A program made the translations under genes and the position numbers. The notes beneath the pieces were generated by a model. The model did not search any database, was not told where the DNA came from, and was given only the letters and a program-made list of their open reading frames with translations. From assembly GCA_026001245.1 (NCBI GenBank), contig BNZR01000080.1, positions 1-5,480 on the forward strand: DNA of 5,480 nt, read 5' to 3'. This stretch comes from Clostridia bacterium. Its GTDB lineage: Bacteria > Bacillota_A > Clostridia > Oscillospirales > UBA929. Of the stretch, positions 1 to 5,479 are shown piece by piece; within the stretch, counting starts at the first letter, position 1; every line of letters starts with the position of its first letter.

Positions 1-1
1 A

Positions 2-74
2 GCATTTTTGTTGTCGGAATGTTCGTTCTTTGCTTGGGGCTTGTCTCTAATAAAATGATAAATTGGTAGGTGTG
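2..74 (+). repeat. Left arm of 73-bp perfect terminal inverted repeat
   Basis: Bases 2-74 are the exact reverse complement of 5407-5479. The flanking bases differ on both sides (base 1 is a where the other copy has c; base 75 is a where the other has t), so the identity is exactly 73 bp. The arm has no open frame. It ends 30 nt before the stop of the Rpn nuclease gene, and those 30 nt (75-104) contain no C on the plus strand. The other arm is the leader of a phage gene, so this copy is displaced from its apparent functional context. Whether it is biological or an assembly product cannot be decided from the sequence. Confidence 0.95.
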
Positions 75-104
75 AGGGATTTTTGTGTGGTTTGGTGGTT
101 GGGT

Positions 105-986
105 TTAAGATAACGCCCTGATTTCAGCAACAGGAAGCTCGGTAAGCTCCGCGATTTGTTCTACAGGCGTTCCAAAGCGGAGCATCTTGCGGGCAATTTC
201 AAGCTTGCCTAAAGCTCTGCCCTTAGCCTCCCCCTCGCGCAGGGTTGCAATCCTTGTATGCTGTTGGTCGAACTCCCATCTGCGCCGCGATCTGAATCTT
301 GCGCGTTCGTCTTCGTCTGTGCTGATACTCGTTAAAATTTGTGTCGCCAATTGAATCTCCTCCTTCACCAATGCCATCTCTTGGATTTTGATTTGATACC
401 TCTCGTCATCAGCGTATTTCAGAAACACGCTGAGCATTTCCGTTGCGGTCATATCCATGACCGGTTTCCGCAATGCTCCGTCAAGCTTGGACAGCTCGAC
501 AAATACCACGTTGATTGCGTCTGTCAGCTCGTCACCCTCATCGTTTTTTAGCGTGAAGCGATTTATAAAATCAGGCCTGTTCTCGAAAACGTCGTAGCCG
601 CAAAACGTAATCTGATAGCTTCGAGCCAAGTCTCCGTACGAAACACCTTTACCGGGTTGTGACGAATGCAGGTCGCAGAGGTAATAGACGCTCCGCGTCT
701 TAATCTGCGTGTGTCTGTTGTCCCGATTGTCTCCCGCCATTGGCATGGCTTGAAGCTCGATTTCTACTTGTTCGCCCGTATCCGTGACGCAGTTCACGTC
801 AAAACGCTCTTGTTTGTCTTGACTGCTACTTACCGGCAACTCATTTCCGCGTACCATGACAGATTCCACGTTGAGTCCGATTATACTAGAAATTATAAAC
901 TTCAGCAGTGGGTTCGCGTCCGGGTGTGTCATTAGTGTTTTGAATACCGCGTCGTCAGATGGCGGCAGAATTTTTGGAATGTCCAT
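105..986 (-). CDS. Rpn family PD-(D/E)XK nuclease / putative recombination-promoting transposase-like protein
   Basis: This 293-aa protein belongs to the Rpn/PD-(D/E)XK transposase-like family (DNA endonucleases linked to RecA-independent recombination; cytoplasmic). The N-terminus MDIPKILPPSDDAVFKTLM is the typical family opening. The nuclease core shows Asp63 in FDVNC, then Glu77-x-Gln79 in IEIELQ, and a later R98-x-x-YY stretch. The C-terminus is charged and coiled-coil-like (about 190-260), followed by a small helix-turn-helix-like tail (GTPVEQIAELTELPVAEI, 272-289). The ATG at 986 is chosen over an in-frame ATG at 1052 because GAGGTG (993-998) lies 6 nt upstream, a good promoter sits just before it (1008-1036), and the 22 extra residues lack family character. 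The gene reads away from the NYN gene. It appears full length with the catalytic residues kept. The family assignment is firm; the biological role in this host is unknown. Confidence 0.88.
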   Translation of the reverse strand: MDIPKILPPSDDAVFKTLMTHPDANPLLKFIISSIIGLNVESVMVRGNELPVSSSQDKQERFDVNCVTDTGEQVEIELQAMPMAGDNRDNRHTQIKTRSVYYLCDLHSSQPGKGVSYGDLARSYQITFCGYDVFENRPDFINRFTLKNDEGDELTDAINVVFVELSKLDGALRKPVMDMTATEMLSVFLKYADDERYQIKIQEMALVKEEIQLATQILTSISTDEDERARFRSRRRWEFDQQHTRIATLREGEAKGRALGKLEIARKMLRFGTPVEQIAELTELPVAEIRALS

Positions 987-1007
987 CGGATTCACCTCGC
1001 TACTCTC

Positions 1008-1036
1008 ATTATACACCAACAACCCCTCGATTGCAA
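1008..1036 (-). promoter_or_regulatory. Sigma-70-type promoter of the Rpn nuclease gene
   Basis: Read on the minus strand, TTGCAA (1036-1031) and a perfect TATAAT (1013-1008) are separated by 17 nt. Transcription would start near 1001, about 15 nt before the ATG at 986, leaving room for the GAGGTG ribosome site at 998-993. The -10 lies inside GGTGTATAAT, which recurs in the opposite orientation at 1071-1080. Confidence 0.65.
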
Positions 1037-1061
1037 GCCGAAATTTCCCCAAAAACTAATC

Positions 1062-1090
1062 TTGACAGCGGGTGTATAATATATTTAAGA
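1062..1090 (+). promoter_or_regulatory. Probable promoter region of the NYN/dehydrogenase pair (ambiguous elements)
   Basis: A perfect TTGACA (1062-1067) and a perfect TATAAT (1075-1080) lie ahead of the NYN gene, but only 7 nt separate them, so they cannot be the -35 and -10 of one promoter. Either TTGACA works with a weak -10 near 1085-1090 (TTAAGA, 17-nt spacing), or TATAAT works with no recognisable -35. Both options give a short leader before the AAGGAG ribosome site at 1106-1111. A promoter here is expected from the divergent gene layout; which hexamer is used is open. Confidence 0.45.
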
Positions 1091-1117
1091 CTAACCTCAC
1101 TATTTAAGGAGAACCCA

Positions 1118-1922
1118 ATGAAAGACAACAGCGAACTGCGCCTTGCGGTGCTTATTGACGCGGACAACGCGCCCCCCCAAGGCCTTGACCGGGATTATGC
1201 CGGAGCTTGCCGTGCTGGGTACCCCCACCATCAAGCGCATTTACGGCGACTGGACCATGCCCAACCTGGCCGGCTGGAAGCGCAAGCTGCTGGAATACGC
1301 CATCACGCCAATCCAGCAATACGGCTACACCACAGGCAAAAACTCTACCGACTCCGCGATGATAATCGACGCGATGGACATACTCTACTCCGAAAAGGTG
1401 GACGGCTTCTGCATTGTGTCCAGCGACTCGGATTTTACCCGGCTGGCTATCCGTCTGCGCGAGGCGGGCATGAAGGTAATCGGTATCGGCGAGCGCAAAA
1501 CCCCCAAGCCGTTTATCGTGTCGTGCGACAAGTTTATCTATATCGAGGTTCTGTCCAAGGCCGCCGAAAAGGCCGACGCGCCCGACCCTCCCGCGCCCAA
1601 AAAGCCGAAGAAAACCGAACACGCCGCGGCCGCCGAGCCTGCGACAGTCGCCGAAAACCCCAACAAAAAGCAGGAAATCACGCAGGACGTTATCAGCCTT
1701 ATCGCAACCTCCGTGGATGATGTGGCCGATGACGACGGCTGGGCGTACCTGGGCGAGGTCGGCACATTGCTAATCAAAAAAATGCCGGACTTCGACTCGC
1801 GGAATTACGGCTACAAAAAGCTGTCCGCGCTGGTGCAATCGCTGGATAGCTTCGACATCGAGTACCAAAAGGGCGTAAAGGCCGACGGAAGCATTATTTT
1901 GATAAGGGTGAAGCGGGATTGA
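1118..1922 (+). CDS. NYN domain (LabA/DUF88-like) putative RNase with C-terminal OST-HTH/LOTUS domain, frameshifted as sequenced
   Basis: The ATG at 1118 follows AAGGAG (1106-1111) with a 6-nt spacer and opens the family signature LAVLIDADNAPP. After 20 codons the frame is lost in a run of seven C (1172-1178). Dropping one C joins it to the frame that continues KALTGIMPELAVLGT to the TGA at 1920-1922, giving a 267-aa protein. In that joined protein the NYN (PIN-like) nuclease domain spans about 8-146, with candidate metal-binding acids D14/D16, D78, D84 and D103/D105 in VSSDSDF. An Ala/Pro/Lys-rich linker covers about 148-185. A C-terminal OST-HTH/LOTUS-like RNA-binding module covers about 188-265. 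NYN proteins are metal-dependent RNases, here presumably cytoplasmic; the target is unknown. Everything except the single base looks intact, so a sequencing error, a fresh mutation or +1 slippage are all possible. Starting at the downstream ATG (1143) would lose the first catalytic motif and has no ribosome site. The gene is probably co-transcribed with the overlapping dehydrogenase. Confidence 0.82.
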
Positions 1923-2869
1923 AGCTGTCGATTCTAAGTGACCCCACGTTTTATCTAACCCCCGCCATGCTGGTGGACTTAAGCGAGCATGTGGAGGTGG
2001 ACTACTTGCCCGCCGAAAACGCGACGGCGGAGCGTCTAAGCGACGCGGAGATTATCTTCGGCTGTCCATCTGTGGAGCTGTTGCCGCAGTTGCCGTGGCT
2101 GCGCTGGCACCACCTGCCCAACGCCGCGATTCAGCCGTACATCAGCCCCGACCTGTACGCCAACCCGCAGATTATCCTAAGCAATTCACGCGGCGTGTAC
2201 GGCGCGGCGGCGGCGGAGCATGTGGCGGCGATGGCACTGGGGTTGGCGCGTCAATTCCCGCTGTACAACAAACGTCAAAACGAGCAAATCTGGCAACGCG
2301 AGGACTACGGCGCAACAAGCGTTGAAAACAGCACCGCCGCGATATTCGGCCTAGGCGACCTAGGCGGCTGTACCGCAAAAAAGCTGAAAGCCCTAGGCGC
2401 ATATATAATCGGCGTGCGCCGCTCACTATTAGACAAGCCGCCCTACGTAGACGAGCTGTTCGACCTACGCGCCACAAGGGAAGTCCTGTCAAGATCCGAC
2501 TTCGTAATAAACTGCCTGCCATGGACACAAAGAACAGAAAAGTTATTCAACCAATCGCTATTCAAATCCATGAAAAAATCAGCCTATTTCATAAACATAG
2601 GCCGAGGCAAAACAGTAGACACGGAAGCAATGGTAGCGGCTCTGCAAAGCGGAACAATAGCAGGCGCGGCACTAGACGTAACCGACCCCGAACCCCTGCC
2701 GCAGGGTCACCCCCTATGGCAAATGCCAAACGTAACGATAACCCCCCACGCCTCCTGCGTAAGCGAAGACGTACAACAAAGAAAAGTAGAGCTATTCCTA
2801 AGACAACTAGAAAAATATCAAAGCAAACGCGCCGTGCCAAACAGAGTAAACTTCGCAAACGGCTACTAA
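1919..2869 (+). CDS. D-isomer-specific 2-hydroxyacid dehydrogenase (NAD(P)-dependent)
   Basis: This 316-aa cytosolic enzyme interconverts 2-oxoacids and D-2-hydroxyacids; the exact substrate (glyoxylate/hydroxypyruvate type or another) cannot be read from sequence. The Rossmann domain has GLGDLG at 144-149. The catalytic triad is visible as Arg229 (NIGRG), Glu258 (DVTDPEPL) and His277 (TPHAS). The NSRGVYGAAAAEH stretch (88-100) is the usual entry into the nucleotide domain. Arg-Arg-Ser at 167-169, after the second Rossmann strand, in place of an acidic residue suggests NADP(H) use (inference). The TTG start at 1919 overlaps the NYN stop as TTGA, with AAGGG at 1904-1908 upstream. The next in-frame ATG (1967) would remove the first beta strand. 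Length matches the family, so it looks functional. Codon choice changes within the gene: CTG/CGC/ATT early, CTA/AGA/ATA in the last third. Confidence 0.9.
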   Translation: MKLSILSDPTFYLTPAMLVDLSEHVEVDYLPAENATAERLSDAEIIFGCPSVELLPQLPWLRWHHLPNAAIQPYISPDLYANPQIILSNSRGVYGAAAAEHVAAMALGLARQFPLYNKRQNEQIWQREDYGATSVENSTAAIFGLGDLGGCTAKKLKALGAYIIGVRRSLLDKPPYVDELFDLRATREVLSRSDFVINCLPWTQRTEKLFNQSLFKSMKKSAYFINIGRGKTVDTEAMVAALQSGTIAGAALDVTDPEPLPQGHPLWQMPNVTITPHASCVSEDVQQRKVELFLRQLEKYQSKRAVPNRVNFANGY

Positions 2870-2871
2870 CG

Positions 2872-2965
2872 CAGATAGCGGATAATAGATATCAGATAAC
2901 AGATAAGGCTGATATCCTAAACGCGCGTCCCTATCTGTTATCTGATATCCGTTATCTATTATCTG
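2872..2965. repeat. Large GATA-rich inverted repeat (hairpin element)
   Basis: An 18-bp perfect inverted repeat (2888-2905 with 2932-2949) surrounds a 26-nt spacer. The outer CAGATA (2872-2877) also pairs with TATCTG (2960-2965), with poorer pairing between. Each arm is built from repeated GATA-type units (CAGATAAC, GGATAATAGATATC). It begins 2 nt after the dehydrogenase stop and ends 7 nt before the tRNA gene. It is far longer than a usual rho-independent terminator and has no T-run. It resembles a dispersed intergenic palindromic element (REP- or MITE-like) that may also stop or stabilise the upstream mRNA. Confidence 0.85.
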
Positions 2966-2972
2966 AAAACAC

Positions 2973-3048
2973 GCCTTCGTAGCTCAGGGGATAGAGCGTT
3001 CGCCTCCTAAGCGAAGGGTCGCGCGTTCGAATCGCGCCGAGGGTGCCA
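2973..3048 (+). tRNA. tRNA-Arg, anticodon CCT (reads AGG), CCA encoded
   Basis: The cloverleaf is complete. The acceptor stem GCCTTCG (2973-2979) pairs with CGAGGGT (3038-3044), allowing G-U at positions 1-72 and 4-69. The D stem is GCTC/GAGC (2982-2985/2994-2997). The anticodon stem TTCGC/GCGAA (2999-3003/3011-3015) holds the loop CTCCTAA with anticodon CCT at 3006-3008. The T stem GCGCG/CGCGC flanks TTCGAAT (3026-3032). Discriminator G3045 is followed by encoded CCA (3046-3048). The gene is intact although phage genes lie directly downstream. tRNA 3' ends are common prophage integration sites, so this gene may be the attachment locus (inference). Confidence 0.94.
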
Positions 3049-3060
3049 ATTGGGCTTAGA

Positions 3061-3085
3061 GTTGCAAGCATTTCCGACTTGCAAC
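3061..3085. repeat. 8-bp inverted repeat between tRNA-Arg and the phage rep gene
   Basis: GTTGCAAG (3061-3068) and CTTGCAAC (3078-3085) form a perfect 8-bp inverted repeat around a 9-nt spacer, 13 nt beyond the tRNA CCA. There is no T-run after it on either strand, so it is not a standard terminator. Its place at the presumed host-phage junction makes a recombinase or regulator binding site, or a tRNA 3'-trailer hairpin, the options to consider. No function is asserted. Confidence 0.6.
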
Positions 3086-3107
3086 AATCAGTCAATTACT
3101 AACAGCA

Positions 3108-3147
3108 GACCCCCAAAACAGACCCTTTCGGGGTCAAAACAGGGGTC
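3108..3147 (-). terminator. Nested hairpin, probable terminator of the phage operon
   Basis: Read on the minus strand, the rep stop codon runs into GACCCC (3147-3142), TGTTTT, then the inner hairpin GACCC-CGAAA-GGGTC (3135-3121), TGTTTT (3120-3115), and GGGGGTC (3114-3108). The inner 5-bp stem followed by TGTTTT is terminator-like for leftward transcription. The outer GACCCC/GGGGTC arms could close a larger two-tier structure. On the plus strand the inner stem is followed by A residues, so it should not terminate the tRNA transcript. Confidence 0.55.
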
Positions 3148-4357
3148 AAGCAAACGCCACTTGACAACCCCGCGAAGTCTCAAACGGCGGGAAGAACTGC
3201 AACCGTTCCCACTCTGTCATATCCGGCAACCGCAAAAACTTCTCCGGCCTGCAGGCCAAGCGCTCGTCACGCTCGTCATTCATTCTATGCCCAGCACCCA
3301 TAGGGTCACCGTGCCAAAAGCCCGGTATCAACTCTTGCCCCGGCAAGTCCGAAGTCACCCCGAAAACGTCAAAATACTCCTCAATCAAGAACCGCTTTTC
3401 CTTGCAAACACGGTGCTTGTTATTGCGCATAACCTCATCAAGATAATTATCCCCAAACATACTACGAGCAACAAACAAGCTCGGAGCAAGCTGTGACCGA
3501 ATCCATTTATCAAGCTTATCCCAAGTGTGGCAAGCCTTGCGAGTCACAAGCACCTTAACGCCTGAAACGCCCTCTAAAAATCTGTCCCACCAGTCGGAAA
3601 GCTTGCAACGGCTGATATTAATGTCAGTCGGCTCTACGAACTCTAGAAAATCGCGAATCAAACCCGCCGCACACGCGCCCACATTATCACCCGAATCAAG
3701 AATCAACCTAACCGCGCCATTTGCGTAATCGCCACGCAAAACCATCTCACAGCGAACCCAATGCGCGTTGAAATCGCCTTGTTCTTTTGCCTTGTCATAA
3801 AATCGAATCCGGCGTTGAGAGGAGGGAGAGCCAAAGTAAACAGACTTTGCCTTTTCGCGCCCCGATTTTTTCTTACGGCTAGAATTCGTACAGACATCAC
3901 TAAAACGCCCCTTGACCCAATGTTCGGAATCACTGTCATGGTCGGCATGTTTAATTACCGTGTCGAGATTCAGGTACCCGCAATGGTCATCACAGGCCAA
4001 GTCAATGCGCGTGTAGTGAACAAAATCCCCGTCAAAGCCCGATATATATCTGAACATTTGCAACAAGCCGTACCCCGGCGTGAGCGTCTCAAAAGCCCTA
4101 CAAGCATCCCCGGACAAGGACACGCAAACGCCCATAGGATACGTTCTAGCACTATCTTGGTTTTCATAATAGTTGCCGTCATACAAGACCCGAATCCCGT
4201 CAAACGAACAACCCGACTTGTAGCCGTTCATGCCATGCCCTGAATCCTTGAACAATTCAGGTTTAAGCCGCAGGAAATTCTTGATAACAAGCTCGTATTC
4301 GTTGCCGAAACCTAGAACAGTAAATGTAACCCAATCGAAGGAAACAGACGCTTTCAC
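3146..4357 (-). CDS. Phage replication initiation protein (Rep_trans / replication initiation factor family)
   Basis: This 403-aa protein resembles initiators of rolling-circle replication that nick one strand at a double-strand origin (PF02486-type). Visible family blocks, in order, are FDWVTFTV (7-14), VSLSGDACRAFE (79-90), YTRIDLACDDH (115-125), SVYFGSPSSQRRIRFYDKAKEQ split across 172-193, and WVRCEMVLRGDYAN (200-213). The acidic cluster at 119-123, the Tyr in RFYDKA (187) and Glu204 are candidate active-site residues; which Tyr attacks DNA cannot be confirmed here. A GTG start at 4357 is chosen because AGGAGG (4367-4372) lies 9 nt upstream and the protein then opens MKASVSFDW, the normal family start. 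The longer frame to 4459 would overlap the end of zot and the intergenic hairpin. It is the last gene of the phage block, 79 nt after zot, and ends inside a terminator-like structure. It appears intact. Confidence 0.88.
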   Translation of the reverse strand: MKASVSFDWVTFTVLGFGNEYELVIKNFLRLKPELFKDSGHGMNGYKSGCSFDGIRVLYDGNYYENQDSARTYPMGVCVSLSGDACRAFETLTPGYGLLQMFRYISGFDGDFVHYTRIDLACDDHCGYLNLDTVIKHADHDSDSEHWVKGRFSDVCTNSSRKKKSGREKAKSVYFGSPSSQRRIRFYDKAKEQGDFNAHWVRCEMVLRGDYANGAVRLILDSGDNVGACAAGLIRDFLEFVEPTDINISRCKLSDWWDRFLEGVSGVKVLVTRKACHTWDKLDKWIRSQLAPSLFVARSMFGDNYLDEVMRNNKHRVCKEKRFLIEEYFDVFGVTSDLPGQELIPGFWHGDPMGAGHRMNDERDERLACRPEKFLRLPDMTEWERLQFFPPFETSRGCQVAFA

Positions 4358-4385
4358 AACTTTCAACCTCCTGTTTGTAATGAAT

Positions 4386-4410
4386 GCCCCCGTGATTACT
4401 ATACGGGGGC
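4386..4410. promoter_or_regulatory. GC-rich hairpin between zot and rep (candidate origin, processing site or attenuator)
   Basis: GCCCCCGT (4386-4393) and ACGGGGGC (4403-4410) make a perfect 8-bp stem around the 9-nt loop GATTACTAT. It lies in the 79-nt gap between the zot stop and the rep ribosome site, ending 13 nt before AGGAGG on the minus strand. No T-run follows in either direction, so a plain terminator is unlikely. A stable stem with an A/T-rich loop next to a rolling-circle initiator gene is a reasonable candidate nick site. Control of rep translation or mRNA processing is the alternative. Confidence 0.6.
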
Positions 4411-4436
4411 TAGTCGTGCCGAACTTACAGCGCAAG

Positions 4437-5156
4437 CTAACCATCAAATGGAACGCCATCTATAACAAGCTTTGGCGGCGGCGTTTCATTTTTCGGCTCT
4501 TTTGAGGTCAATCGCGACAAGTCCCCTCCGGCGTTGCCGGCCCCCTCCCCGCCGCGCTCGACCCACGAAAAATCGCGATAACTGTCATAAACCGCGCCGA
4601 GCTTTCTACGATAGCGGAAAAATTCCGCGCCGCACCTTTCACGAAGACCGTACCAATAAGTAACAGCCACGAACACAGGAACACGAAAAAGGCTTAAAAC
4701 CATGCCGGGAACGCCGAAACGATTCAACTTGCGGTGCTTTATTTCGTATTCTATAAACGCACGAATTTGCCTATCTAACAGCCTATCATGTTGCGTGATA
4801 AGAATCACGTCAAAGCCGTATTTTCGATGCTTACTAAAAAACTCAATCCACTCCGGGCGGTCGTTAGCGCGAAAGTCGCGACAGTTGAAAATCAATTGAC
4901 ACTCATCAATAACAAGTGTCGTTTGACTCTCCTTGCCGTACTTATGATACTGCGTAGCGTATCGCAGTAGATCCCTAGGCGTGATTTTAGAGTTAGGCCA
5001 GTGTTCAGGGGCAACACCTTTTTTAAGTTGCTTTTTCGTGGGCGTAATAGCGAAATTTGCGACTATTCGCCGCCCCAACATTGCAAGCCGAAGAAGTTCT
5101 CTAGCGGCGTTCAAGCTCTTGCCGCTACCCGGCGTGCCTGTATAAACACTAATCAC
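4437..5156 (-). CDS. zot: Zot domain protein, inovirus pI-like assembly/secretion ATPase
   Basis: This 239-aa protein is the inner-membrane ATPase that drives filamentous phage extrusion (Zot/pI family); the name comes from the Vibrio toxin, and no toxin role is implied. Walker A GTPGSGKS sits at 7-14 and Walker B TLVIDE at 80-85. A typical Zot block follows, HRKYGFDVILITQHDRLLDRQIR (110-132, given with its neighbours). A hydrophobic segment at about 149-170 (from VPGMV to YWYG) is the expected single membrane span. KLGAVYDSY (185-193) is in the outer part. The tail is Gly/Pro-rich and low complexity. The GTG at 5156 is preferred over the ATG at 5177: GTGA overlaps the upstream stop, AAGGTGG lies about 7 nt before it, and the protein then opens MISVYTG directly at the P-loop strand, whereas the ATG has no ribosome site. 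Translation is probably coupled to the upstream membrane-protein gene. Confidence 0.92.
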   Translation of the reverse strand: MISVYTGTPGSGKSLNAARELLRLAMLGRRIVANFAITPTKKQLKKGVAPEHWPNSKITPRDLLRYATQYHKYGKESQTTLVIDECQLIFNCRDFRANDRPEWIEFFSKHRKYGFDVILITQHDRLLDRQIRAFIEYEIKHRKLNRFGVPGMVLSLFRVPVFVAVTYWYGLRERCGAEFFRYRRKLGAVYDSYRDFSWVERGGEGAGNAGGDLSRLTSKEPKNETPPPKLVIDGVPFDG

Positions 5157-5404
5157 CCTTGCGCCACCTTTGCCCATCTAAGCAGAATTGCCACAGCGTA
5201 CCAAACCGCGATACAAGTAAGCCAAAGAACACCGATAGTAATCATTTCACCGACCGGAACCAGCCAGTTAATGAACCTCAAAAGCTCGTTGTCAAGCTCT
5301 AACGCCCAACGCAAAGGCGAAGTTGGGAGAATATCTATAGCACCACCCGCGACATCACCGAGAGCTTTAATCACAGCATTAATGCCGTCCACAATCAATT
5401 CCAT
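5153..5404 (-). CDS. Small membrane protein, probable inovirus pVI-like minor coat protein
   Basis: This 83-aa protein directly precedes zot and overlaps it by 4 nt. The N-terminal 40 residues are mildly amphipathic and contain LPTSPLRW (26-33). A strong hydrophobic stretch covers about 53-76 (MITIGVLW to LLRW), preceded by FINWLVPVGE (44-53), and the C-terminus is short and basic. This layout (LPTSP, then NWxxP, then a long membrane helix ending RW) matches small proteins commonly placed before zot in clostridial inovirus prophages, where they are taken as pVI-like cap proteins. That match is from memory of the family, not a search. The ATG at 5404 has TAGGTG about 6 nt upstream. The start lies 2 nt from the terminal inverted repeat, which supplies its whole visible leader. 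Confidence 0.75.
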   Translation of the reverse strand: MELIVDGINAVIKALGDVAGGAIDILPTSPLRWALELDNELLRFINWLVPVGEMITIGVLWLTCIAVWYAVAILLRWAKVAQG

Positions 5405-5406
5405 AA

Positions 5407-5479
5407 CACACCTACCAATTTATCATTTTATTAGAGACAAGCCCCAAGCAAAGAACGAACATTCCGACAACAAAAATGC
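5407..5479 (-). repeat. Right arm of 73-bp perfect terminal inverted repeat
   Basis: These 73 bases are the exact reverse complement of 2-74. Here the repeat is directly upstream of the phage membrane-protein gene and contains its likely ribosome site (AGGTG) and any nearby promoter. No coding frame of the preceding phage gene is visible in it. The element stops one base before the window edge, as the left arm does. Confidence 0.95.
5425..5451 (-). promoter_or_regulatory. Weak candidate promoter for the phage operon inside the repeat
   Basis: On the minus strand, TTGCTT (5451-5446) and TAAAAT (5430-5425) are 15 nt apart; shifting to TTTGCT gives 16. The -10 matches 5 of 6 consensus positions, but the -35 and spacing are poor. 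It would start transcription about 15 nt before the membrane-protein ATG. Because it lies within the inverted repeat, an identical copy faces inward at the left end, antisense to the Rpn gene. Confidence 0.25.

Noticed and set aside
1062..1080. TTGACA and TATAAT as a single promoter
   Set aside because: The spacer is only 7 nt, far below the roughly 17 nt needed; at most one of the hexamers is functional as such.
959..1117. Upstream in-frame extension of the NYN reading frame from an ATG at 959
   Set aside because: It runs antisense through the start of the Rpn gene and its promoter, has no ribosome site, and its translation has no family character; the AAGGAG-ATG at 1118 is clearly the start.
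1152..1622. 156-aa open frame on the minus strand opposite the NYN gene
   Set aside because: Shadow of a GC-rich coding region; no ribosome site, no recognisable motif, and the opposite strand carries conserved NYN motifs.
2350..2399. CCTAGGCG occurring three times (2350, 2359, 2392)
   Set aside because: All are in the same codon phase and encode Leu-Gly with CTA-GGC; explained by protein sequence plus the CTA codon preference, not by a repeat array.
2872..2965. GATA repeats as a CRISPR array
   Set aside because: Units are short, irregular and arranged as a palindrome with no spacers of uniform length.
2521..2982. 153-aa plus-strand frame running from the dehydrogenase into the tRNA gene
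   Set aside because: Highly basic, low-complexity shadow translation that crosses the GATA hairpin and the tRNA gene; the dehydrogenase frame carries the catalytic Arg, Glu and His.
3050..4243. Several plus-strand frames opposite the rep gene (3050-3496, 3525-3728, 3761-4243)
   Set aside because: Shadows of the rep gene without ribosome sites or family motifs.
1030..5092. 13-mer ATTGCAAGCCGAA at 1030-1042 and 5080-5092
   Set aside because: Two direct copies 4 kb apart, one within zot coding sequence and one overlapping the Rpn promoter -35; no structure around them, most likely coincidence.
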